NCBI GenBank assembly: GCA_018267825.1
Contig: JAFDXR010000008.1
Location: 186,001 to 250,000 of the forward strand
Source of the DNA: Bacteroidota bacterium
GTDB lineage: Bacteria > Bacteroidota > Bacteroidia > B-17B0 > Aurantibacillaceae
Direction of reading: 5' to 3'
DNA length: 64,000 bases
A model generated the notes under the pieces. It saw nothing but the letters and a program-made list of their open reading frames with translations. It ran no database searches and was not told the DNA's origin. Position 1 is the first letter of the stretch; every line of letters begins with the position of its first letter. The translations under genes and the position numbers were made by a program. Below are positions 57,519 through 64,000 of this stretch, one piece after another.

Positions 57519-59030
57519 ATGTCAGAACAAGCGCTTATAACCCCGGAAACCCGCAAATTATATCCTTACCAGGAACAAGCCGTTGAAAATATTTTCTCCC
57601 GTCTTGTTAATTTACCACCCAATGCAAACCTGCTGTTTCAGTTGCCTACAGGCGGTGGAAAGACGATTATTTTTTCGGAGATCTCCCGTCGTTATATCAG
57701 CCAGTACAAAAAAAAGGTGCTTATCCTGACACACCGGATCGAGTTGAGCAAGCAAACCTCTGACGTTTTACAAAATCTTGGCATCAGCACCAAGGTGATT
57801 AATTCGGAAGTGAAGAGTTTACCGCAGCAAAGTCAGTATGAATGTTTCATTGCCCTTGTGGAAACATTGAACAACCGCTTGCAGGACGATGATCAGTTTC
57901 TGGAAGATATCGGCCTGGTGATTGTGGATGAGGCGCATTACAATTCATTCCGTAAGATTTTTCATTACTTCGACAATGTGAATATTCTCGGTGTGACAGC
58001 CACACCACTCAGCAGCAATAAAAAACTGCCGCTTTACCAAACCTACAGCGACATTATTGTCGGTGAAAGTATTTCCTCGCTGATCGATCAGGGTTATTTA
58101 TGCGAAGGACTCACCTATTCATATGATGTGAACCTGAGTTCGCTCCGTATTGGAAACAATGGCGAATTTACAGTAGGCTCTCACGAAATGCTGTATACGC
58201 AAGCCGTGATGCAGAGTAAGCTGATGGAAGCTTATGAAGAGATCGGGAAAGGTACGAAGACACTTATTTTCAATGCCGGTATTCTCACAAGCCGCGCCGT
58301 ATATGATATGTTCAAGAAAAAAGGACTGCCGATCCGGCATCTCGACAGTACCTTTGGCGACCGCGAACGGGCTGAAACCCTGGAATGGTTCCGTAATACC
58401 AAAGATGGTATTCTGACTTCGGTTAGTATTCTCACCACAGGCTTTGATGAGCCGGAAGTGGAAACCATTATGCTGAACCGTGCCACCAAATCACTGACCC
58501 TTTATCACCAGATGATCGGCCGTGGTTCACGTGTGCTTCCGAATAAAAAACAATTCCGCATTGTAGACCTCGGTAACAATGCGCGCCGGTTCAATCTCTG
58601 GCAATTCCCGATCGACTGGAAACACGTGTTTGTAGCACCACACCTGTACCTGGAGCAGCGCTATAAAGATGAGTGGGACTATGAGATGGAAAATGACTAC
58701 CAGATGCCTGACGAGATCAAGCAGCGTTTCCTGAACTCATCGGCCGAAGCCTTTATTGTGCGCGACCGTTACCTGATGAGCCTGCGCAAAGGATTGAAAC
58801 CACAAACCGTACTGGAAGAATCACTCGAAGATCACTTTGGCCGTATCAAAGACAACGCCGCCGATTTTGATGAAGCTTTTGAGCTGTTCAGCCTGCTGAG
58901 CGAAGAAGTGAAATACCGCGTGAAGCAATTTGCAAAATGTATTAATGCTACCAATAACTATGTCGACTACCAGGTGCAGGCTTATAACAGCAAGCTTCGC
59001 CGCCGGATCATGAACTGGTTTGTTGAATAG
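57519..59030 (+). CDS. DEAD/DEAH-box SF2 helicase
   Basis: 503 residues from ATG 57519; a TTG in-frame upstream is not preferred. N-terminal LYPYQEQAVENIF, Walker A LLFQLPTGGGKTIIF, DEAH in IVDEAHYNSFRKIF, motif III GVTATPLS, motif VI TLYHQMIGRGSRVL. A C-terminal tail with acidic helices (FDEAFELFSLLSEEVKYRVK) of about 110 residues is not a standard domain. It resembles Rad25/ComF-type and restriction-like helicases of the SSL2 class; the target could be DNA or RNA. A TATGTTTG at 57495-57502 is a likely -7 element. Confidence 0.85.
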   Translation: MSEQALITPETRKLYPYQEQAVENIFSRLVNLPPNANLLFQLPTGGGKTIIFSEISRRYISQYKKKVLILTHRIELSKQTSDVLQNLGISTKVINSEVKSLPQQSQYECFIALVETLNNRLQDDDQFLEDIGLVIVDEAHYNSFRKIFHYFDNVNILGVTATPLSSNKKLPLYQTYSDIIVGESISSLIDQGYLCEGLTYSYDVNLSSLRIGNNGEFTVGSHEMLYTQAVMQSKLMEAYEEIGKGTKTLIFNAGILTSRAVYDMFKKKGLPIRHLDSTFGDRERAETLEWFRNTKDGILTSVSILTTGFDEPEVETIMLNRATKSLTLYHQMIGRGSRVLPNKKQFRIVDLGNNARRFNLWQFPIDWKHVFVAPHLYLEQRYKDEWDYEMENDYQMPDEIKQRFLNSSAEAFIVRDRYLMSLRKGLKPQTVLEESLEDHFGRIKDNAADFDEAFELFSLLSEEVKYRVKQFAKCINATNNYVDYQVQAYNSKLRRRIMNWFVE

Positions 59031-59039
59031 CCCCCCGCT

Positions 59040-59663
59040 ATGAACGCCTGTCGTATTATACTTTTGTGTTTGTGCGTGGGTTTTATCTCCGGTACCGAAG
59101 CACAAACCAACCTGTCTACCAAAAAGATCAATCATCGCCTGTATCTGCTGAAATCACAGGGTGTGGATACGATGATCTGTTACTCGTTTTACTGCGCGTA
59201 CGTTGCTCCTAAGCCACTGACCCCCAACGACAGCTGCCTTTCTTCCGAAACGCATTATGTATTCTGGACACTCTACGGCAAAGCCTACAAACAGCGTTTT
59301 GATGAATGCCGGAATTACCCGGTGTTGAGTGTGGAACGTTCTGATTTTATAAACCGTATCCGGGATAGCCTGAACTTTATCCGAAAAGGCGCGATACTAC
59401 CCGTAGGGCACACCGAACCATCCAAAGACGGCAAGACCTCGCAATACACCACCATGAGCGTGGACCACACCTGTTCTACCGATTTTGAATTTATTATCGG
59501 CAACGAAACATTCCGGAAGGAGTTCAGCGATTTTGACCTGAACACCAGATACATGGACGACGACAAAACCCCGAACGACAATTACGAAACAAATCAAAAA
59601 AGTATTCTGAAGCGACTGAAAGATCTGGCCGAAAAAGAAACGGATAAACCGGGGATTCGTTAA
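59040..59663 (+). CDS. Hypothetical secreted protein
   Basis: 207 residues; signal peptide (ACRIILLCLCVGFISGTEAQ). Mature part with several cysteines (TMICYSFYCAYVAPK, NDSCLSS, DECRNYP, DHTCSTDFEF) that could make disulfides. No family recognised. It starts 10 bases after the helicase stop and may share its transcript. The stop overlaps the convergent glycosyltransferase gene by 4 bases. Confidence 0.6.
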   Translation: MNACRIILLCLCVGFISGTEAQTNLSTKKINHRLYLLKSQGVDTMICYSFYCAYVAPKPLTPNDSCLSSETHYVFWTLYGKAYKQRFDECRNYPVLSVERSDFINRIRDSLNFIRKGAILPVGHTEPSKDGKTSQYTTMSVDHTCSTDFEFIIGNETFRKEFSDFDLNTRYMDDDKTPNDNYETNQKSILKRLKDLAEKETDKPGIR

Positions 59664-60403
59664 AAAAACTGGCTCAATTTGCGGAGTGGCTTCATGTACA
59701 AGGTATAGATCCTTGGCTTCAGTCCATTAACACGCCAGGCTTTGCGATCGTTGCGGTTGGCCTGTATGCGGTTTGAAAGCGTTACGTTGCTCTTACCTCC
59801 TACCCGCATTTTAATAATGAATTCTTCCAGGTATGCCAGTCTGATGTTGTGTTTATGGATCAGGCGCAGGCACATTTCATAATCTGCTGCCGATCCGAGT
59901 TCCAGGTTAAAGAGGCCGAACCGTTCGTAGCAGCTTCGCTTTACAAAGAGTGTAGGGTGCGGCGGCATCCAACCGTTATAAAACATGCCGTGATGGTATT
60001 TTCCGGAACGCCATTTACGAAATACTTTGGATGTATCGTCTTTTTGCACATAATACAGATCGGCATATACACCTTCGCAGTGCCGTGTTTCGAAAAGGTC
60101 CACCACCTTTGCAATCACATCAGGCGTCGTATAAAAATCGTCGGAATGAATAATGCCGATAATATCTCCCGTGGCTTGCCGAATGCCTTTATTCAGGGCA
60201 TCGTAGAGCCCCTTGTCGGGGCCGTTGATCAACACATCAACCGTATCACCGTATTTCGCTAGAAGATCAAGGGTTCCGTCGGTAGATCCACCATCCACAA
60301 CAATGTACTCGATATCCGTGTAGGTCTGGTTCTTAACCGACTGCAGGGTATCTTCAAGCGTTGAAGCACTGTTGTAGGTGATGGTGATCAGCGATACTTT
60401 CAT
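59660..60403 (-). CDS. Glycosyltransferase family 2
   Basis: 247 residues, GT-A fold. SLITITYNSASTLEDTLQSV, IEYIVVDGGSTDGTLDLLAK, then a DxD-like IIHSDDFYTTPDV. The C-terminal part (GSAADYEMCLRLIHKHNIRL) fits the acceptor side. No transmembrane segment, so it works on the cytosolic face. Last gene of the leftward heptose/polysaccharide operon, where it could add a heptose or another sugar to a lipid-linked glycan. Confidence 0.9.
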   Translation of the reverse strand: MKVSLITITYNSASTLEDTLQSVKNQTYTDIEYIVVDGGSTDGTLDLLAKYGDTVDVLINGPDKGLYDALNKGIRQATGDIIGIIHSDDFYTTPDVIAKVVDLFETRHCEGVYADLYYVQKDDTSKVFRKWRSGKYHHGMFYNGWMPPHPTLFVKRSCYERFGLFNLELGSAADYEMCLRLIHKHNIRLAYLEEFIIKMRVGGKSNVTLSNRIQANRNDRKAWRVNGLKPRIYTLYMKPLRKLSQFF

Positions 60404-60407
60404 GAGG

Positions 60408-60953
60408 TCAGTCCAGTTGCTGTGTGAACTCCAATAACGATTTTACGTGAAAATCGATCTTCGGATCCTGGCGGGGAGTATCCGAGATATAAACGGTTTT
60501 CATTCCGGCTGTGCGCCCGAATTCCATATCGCTCATGCTGTCGCCAACAATAATGGACTTTGAAAAATCGATCGCATCAAATTCCTTTTGTGCCTGCAAT
60601 GCCATGCCAATAGAGGGTTTGCGGGTAGGATGATTGTCGGAAGTCAGGTAGGGCGAAAAATAAACCTTATCGATACGACCACCCATGTAATTGATTTCAT
60701 ACAGCATATTCTTATGTATGATCTCCAGGTCTTCCACACGGATGATGCCTTTGCCGATACATTGCTGGTTGGTAACAATCACAATGGTATTGAATTTATC
60801 CCGGAGAGTTTTCAGGGCCCCGTGCACGCCATCCAGAAACTCAAACTCGATCCAGTGCTTCACATAATCGTTGTCGAGCTTGCGGTTTATAACTCCGTCG
60901 CGATCCAGGAACAGGGTCCAGCTGGTATCAATATGCAAATCTTTTAAAGTCAT
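60408..60953 (-). CDS. gmhB: D-glycero-D-manno-heptose 1,7-bisphosphate phosphatase-like HAD enzyme
   Basis: 181 residues from ATG 60953, which overlaps the upstream hddC stop by 26 bases. HAD-IIIA marks: TLFLDRDGVINRK (nucleophile and general-acid Asp), TIVIVTNQQCIGKG, KPSIGMALQAQKEF, IIVGDSMSDMEFGRTAGM. It removes the 7-phosphate of heptose bisphosphate. Histidinol-phosphatase is the other subfamily with this fold but the operon settles the assignment. Confidence 0.87.
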   Translation of the reverse strand: MTLKDLHIDTSWTLFLDRDGVINRKLDNDYVKHWIEFEFLDGVHGALKTLRDKFNTIVIVTNQQCIGKGIIRVEDLEIIHKNMLYEINYMGGRIDKVYFSPYLTSDNHPTRKPSIGMALQAQKEFDAIDFSKSIIVGDSMSDMEFGRTAGMKTVYISDTPRQDPKIDFHVKSLLEFTQQLD

Positions 60954-61638
60954 CCTGTGCCTGTGTATAATCTTCAGGAATACCGATATCAATAAAGTAT
61001 CCCTGTTGTTCAAATCCAAATATATTCAATTCATTGAGCCTTTGCTCGTAAAAATCCTTCTCGATCGAAAACGCCTGCCCGGCCGGTGTTTTAGCCAGGA
61101 ATACATCCCGCCGGATCAGGTATACCCCGGCATTGATGATCCCGGGTTGATGCAGCCCGTCTTTTTCCCTGAATTTTTTAATCACGCCCATATCGCCCAG
61201 CTTGATGGTTCCGTAACGTGCCGCATCGTCTACATGCCGCAGGGCCAGCGAACAATCGGCATGAAAGCTTCCATGCTGGTTGTAAAAAGTATTGAGGTCA
61301 ATATCAAAAAACGAGTCTCCATTCATCACAAGTACATGCTTTGCCGTGCATTGTTCCATTGCCAGGCGAATACCTCCGCCTGTACCAAGGGGTGTTTCTT
61401 CGCGGGTGTAGGCAATACTTATTCCTTTGTAAGAAGAACCATAATGTTCTGTGATTTTATGAGACAGGTAACCTGTAGACAACACGATGGATTTTATGCC
61501 AAAATGATGCAGGTAACCGAGCATGTAATCCAGAAAAGGTTTACCATTGACAGGTGCCATCGGTTTGGGGACATCGCTTACAACCGTTTGCAGACGTGTT
61601 CCGAATCCTCCGGCTAATATGATGGCTTGTGTGAGCAC
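60928..61638 (-). CDS. hddC: Heptose 1-phosphate nucleotidyltransferase (HddC-like)
   Basis: 236 residues from a GTG. NTP_transferase fold: ILAGGFGTRLQTVVSDVPKP (G-G-x-G-T-R-L with Lys-Pro), NGKPFLDYMLGYLH, VLVMNGDSFFDIDL (metal Asp), GGGIRLAMEQ. It activates heptose 1-phosphate with GTP (HddC) to give GDP-D-glycero-alpha-D-manno-heptose. The nucleotide is inferred from the neighbours; ADP-forming HldE-type enzymes are different proteins. Confidence 0.85.
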   Translation of the reverse strand: MLTQAIILAGGFGTRLQTVVSDVPKPMAPVNGKPFLDYMLGYLHHFGIKSIVLSTGYLSHKITEHYGSSYKGISIAYTREETPLGTGGGIRLAMEQCTAKHVLVMNGDSFFDIDLNTFYNQHGSFHADCSLALRHVDDAARYGTIKLGDMGVIKKFREKDGLHQPGIINAGVYLIRRDVFLAKTPAGQAFSIEKDFYEQRLNELNIFGFEQQGYFIDIGIPEDYTQAQDDFKRFAY

Positions 61639-61640
61639 GC

Positions 61641-62222
61641 TTATGCTTTAGGAAACAATTTCATTTCCACCAGTTCGCAGATGGTATGCCCCAGTAACAT
61701 GTGGCATTCCTGGATCCGCGGCGTATCCTTACTCGGAATATTGATCAGGTATTTGCAGTGGTCTTTCATTTTACCACCGGTTTCGCCGGTCATGCCCACC
61801 GTAATCATCCCCAGTGCATTGGCTTCATCAAAGGCTTTGATCACATTGGTTGAATTACCACTGGTTGAAAGACCGATCAATACATCACCTTTTCGTCCCA
61901 TGGCTTTTACCAGCCGGCTATAGATCACATCATAGGAGTAATCATTAGCCACGGCTGTAATATAAGAGGTATTCACATGCAGTGCTTCGGAGTTGAGCGG
62001 TGGACGATCGTAATAAAAACGACCGCTTAATTCGGCTGCCAGGTGCTGAGAATCGGCAGCACTGCCGCCATTGCCACACCACAGTACTTTTCCGTCCTGC
62101 TGATAGCTGGAAACAATATCGTTTACTACCTGCTCAACAGCCTTTAGAATAGCCTGGTTGGAGAGCAACGAGGTTTTAAGATCAACCGAAGTTTGAATCT
62201 TTGATTTGATAAAATCGATCAT
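61641..62222 (-). CDS. gmhA: Sedoheptulose 7-phosphate isomerase (SIS)
   Basis: 193 residues. SIS fold: VLWCGNGGSAADSQHLAAEL, DVLIGLSTSGNSTNVIKAFD, IQECHMLLGHTICELVE (His and Glu of the active site). It converts sedoheptulose 7-phosphate to D-glycero-D-manno-heptose 7-phosphate, the first committed step. Confidence 0.93.
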   Translation of the reverse strand: MIDFIKSKIQTSVDLKTSLLSNQAILKAVEQVVNDIVSSYQQDGKVLWCGNGGSAADSQHLAAELSGRFYYDRPPLNSEALHVNTSYITAVANDYSYDVIYSRLVKAMGRKGDVLIGLSTSGNSTNVIKAFDEANALGMITVGMTGETGGKMKDHCKYLINIPSKDTPRIQECHMLLGHTICELVEMKLFPKA

Positions 62223-62246
62223 GAAAACGAAGATACAAAAAATGGA

Positions 62247-63272
62247 TCAATGAATCGTCCAGGTTGTGAGACCGCCTGTAGTCAGTTTAAATGACTGAAC
62301 CCGGCCACCCAGGTTTTCGATAGAGCGTGCCACTTTCATTTTGGTAACGCCCGGGCAGAAAAAGAACATGAATCCGCCGCCGCCAGCGCCTGATATTTTG
62401 CCTCCTGTGGCGCCGTTCTGCATAGCAGTTTCATAGGTTTTATCGATCAGGTCGTTGGAAATCGAGTGCGCCATGCGCTTCTTATTTTCCCAGCCAAAAT
62501 GCAGAATCTTTCCAATCTCCTGCAGATCGCCACGCAACAGGCAGTCTTTCATCTGCAAAGCCTGCTCCTTGAGGTTGTGCATGGCTTCAATGGATTTCTC
62601 ATTATTCTCTTTCACGTTTTTTACCTGCTCATTAATGATCGTAGCCGATAAGCGTTGCGTAGCCGTGAAATACAGGAGGAGATTGAACTCCAGCTCATTT
62701 ACAATTTCTTCTTTCAGGTTCAAAGGATTAACGATCACACGGTCGTTCGACAGAAACTCCATGAAGTTGATCCCCCCGAATGTAGCCGAATACTGGTCCT
62801 GCTTACCTCCCGACATAGCCAGATCCTGGCGTTCGATTTCAAAAGCGAGGTGTGCAATATCGTATTTACCCAATGGTAATTTGAGCCACTCTACAAATGC
62901 GCCGATCAGCGATACCACAATGGTAGAGGACGTTCCAAGACCGGAACCCTGTGGAGCCTCGATATATGATGTGAGGCGGAATGATAAGGGGCCGAGATCA
63001 AACTGTTTTACCAGGCGGTTATACACCCCGATAAACAATTCGAAACCCTCTGTAACAGGCAGCTGTGCAGCCGAATCCATGAAAAGGCAATTGCTGGTGC
63101 CATCGATACAAAATTCGATTTTCCCGTTGTCTAACGGTTCGAGGCTTGCATACGCATACAGATCAATGGTGGCATTGAGAATGGCGCCACCGTAAATATC
63201 CGAATACGGCGACACGTCTGTGCCTCCTCCGGCCAATCCTATACGTAACGGGGCTTTACTGCGAATGATCAT
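62247..63272 (-). CDS. hddA: D-glycero-D-manno-heptose 7-phosphate kinase (GHMP family)
   Basis: 341 residues. GHMP kinase marks: RIGLAGGGTDVSPYSDIYGG, IEAPQGSGLGTSSTIVVSLI (ATP loop), SGAGGGGFMFFFCPG. It phosphorylates C1 of the heptose 7-phosphate to the alpha-1,7-bisphosphate, which commits the route to GDP-heptose. It overlaps the upstream glycosyltransferase gene by 4 bases. Confidence 0.92.
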   Translation of the reverse strand: MIIRSKAPLRIGLAGGGTDVSPYSDIYGGAILNATIDLYAYASLEPLDNGKIEFCIDGTSNCLFMDSAAQLPVTEGFELFIGVYNRLVKQFDLGPLSFRLTSYIEAPQGSGLGTSSTIVVSLIGAFVEWLKLPLGKYDIAHLAFEIERQDLAMSGGKQDQYSATFGGINFMEFLSNDRVIVNPLNLKEEIVNELEFNLLLYFTATQRLSATIINEQVKNVKENNEKSIEAMHNLKEQALQMKDCLLRGDLQEIGKILHFGWENKKRMAHSISNDLIDKTYETAMQNGATGGKISGAGGGGFMFFFCPGVTKMKVARSIENLGGRVQSFKLTTGGLTTWTIH

Positions 63273-64000
63273 ACTTTCAGTTTGCTATATAAATCTAATA
63301 CATTTTCCACAAAAATGCTCCAGTCGTATTTTTGTTTTTCATGGATCATGCCTTGTGTATACAACTCTTCGCGATTATTTTCATAAAAATCAACAATGGC
63401 ATTGGCTACCTCAGCCTTATCGAACTCCACCACATAGCCGCATTGACCATGCGGTATAATTTCGCCAAGCCCGCCCACATTGGTTACCAGCACCGGTTTT
63501 TCGAAGTGAAAGGCCACCTGGGTAACACCGCTTTGTGTGGCACTGCGGTAAGTCAGGGTCACGAGATCGGTGGCCGAAAAATAATATTTTACATCTTCGT
63601 TGGCCACAAAACCTGCATGCAGAATAATCTGTTCTTCGAGTTTATGGCGTTTTATAATATCATCGTAATACGAACGGTCTTCGTAAAACTCGCCGGCTAT
63701 AAGCAGTTTAATCCCCAGCTTGCGGATCCGCTCATCGGCCATGGCCTCCAGCAATACATCGAGCCCTTTGTATTTCCGAATAAGTCCGAAAAACAAAATA
63801 ATTTTCTCGTTTGCGGCAATGCCAAGTTTTTCACGCGCTGCAGCCTTCGTCAGTTTCTCACCGAAAGACGTATATAAGGGGTGTAATAAAAATCGCTTGT
63901 GTGAAGTGTCTGTAAACTGCCCCAATTCTGTCAACACGGCCTGACTCATGGTAATGAAACCGTCGCAGGATTTAATGAAGTATTTTGTGAAAGCAACATC
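63269..64000 (-). CDS. Glycosyltransferase family 1/4 (5' part outside window)
   Basis: The frame is open to base 64000; 243 codons are visible, from DVAFTKYFIKSCDGFITMSQ to VLDLYSKLKV. C-terminal GT-B Rossmann domain: NEKIILFFGLIRKYKGLDVL, ILHAGFVANEDVKYYFSATD, TYRSATQSGVTQVAFHFEKP (nucleotide-sugar binding with Glu/Gln). An internal ATG at 63949 is not a real start as coding continues past it. It probably uses an activated sugar, maybe the GDP-heptose made by the downstream enzymes. Confidence 0.88.
   Translation of the reverse strand, partial: DVAFTKYFIKSCDGFITMSQAVLTELGQFTDTSHKRFLLHPLYTSFGEKLTKAAAREKLGIAANEKIILFFGLIRKYKGLDVLLEAMADERIRKLGIKLLIAGEFYEDRSYYDDIIKRHKLEEQIILHAGFVANEDVKYYFSATDLVTLTYRSATQSGVTQVAFHFEKPVLVTNVGGLGEIIPHGQCGYVVEFDKAEVANAIVDFYENNREELYTQGMIHEKQKYDWSIFVENVLDLYSKLKV

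Overview
The window looks like a chromosome segment of a Bacteroidota bacterium (Flavobacteriia/Sphingobacteriia-like; I cannot place it more finely). The evidence is three secreted proteins with type IX secretion tails, the Bacteroidota promoter form (TTG, 19 nt, TANNTTTG) at several genes, tRNA genes without an encoded CCA, and many families typical of the phylum (head-GIN/beta-barrel, DUF2795, CHU_C, YHYH, MbnP). There are about 55 protein genes, 11 recognisable tRNA genes, several tRNA-like fragments, and no rRNA, CRISPR array, integrase or transposase.

Region 1 to 6474 is the unusual part. It opens with the 3' end of prfH, a release-factor homologue known to travel with the RNA ligase RtcB and to act on ribosomes with a damaged decoding centre. 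Next comes a soluble protein that joins an Hsp100/Clp-type AAA+ motor to an M41 (FtsH-type) metalloprotease. A regulatory stretch follows with a near-perfect promoter, two short leader ORFs and three CCCGG-type terminator hairpins around a DinB-fold gene. Then come ten tightly packed tRNA genes, some structurally odd (class I Leu CAG, Ser TGA with C33, Ile TAT), a zone of tRNA-like wreckage, a slipin/SPFH gene with a tripled N-terminal motif, and a lone tRNA-Gln. I read this as an RNA-damage response island: repair and rescue (RtcB presumably just upstream, PrfH), protein clearance (AAA+/M41), tRNA replacement or decoy (array), and a membrane scaffold (slipin). That reading is inference.

Region 6.5 to 14.8 kb holds housekeeping and accessory genes: an SRPBCC protein under two ArsR-like operators, a LOG-family hydrolase, a MocR-type regulator divergent from ilvE, a DnaQ/GIY-YIG nuclease fusion and a PIF1-like helicase. 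Region 15.0 to 21.0 kb carries two ECF sigma/anti-sigma modules around a coupled Spy-like, MbnP, MbnH and YHYH set, suggesting an envelope copper or metal-stress function.

Region 21.1 to 38.0 kb includes a LysM lytic transglycosylase, TatC, an AhpD-like protein, an SGNH hydrolase, a VOC pseudogene with one nonsense codon, kynureninase, PepT, an RND/MMPL exporter, YitT, a membrane J-protein, a truncated OmdA ORF and a secreted cutinase/PETase-like hydrolase. Region 38.2 to 59.7 kb includes TypA, a large outer-membrane barrel, ExoIII, an oligopeptide-binding lipoprotein, a third sigma/anti-sigma pair, RNase R, a signal-peptidase-like protein lacking the usual lysine, PurN, a head-GIN barrel, a CNT nucleoside transporter and a DEAH helicase.

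Region 59.7 to 64.0 kb is a leftward surface-polysaccharide operon with all four enzymes needed to make GDP-D-glycero-alpha-D-manno-heptose (GmhA, HddA, GmhB, HddC) between two glycosyltransferases; it runs off the right edge.
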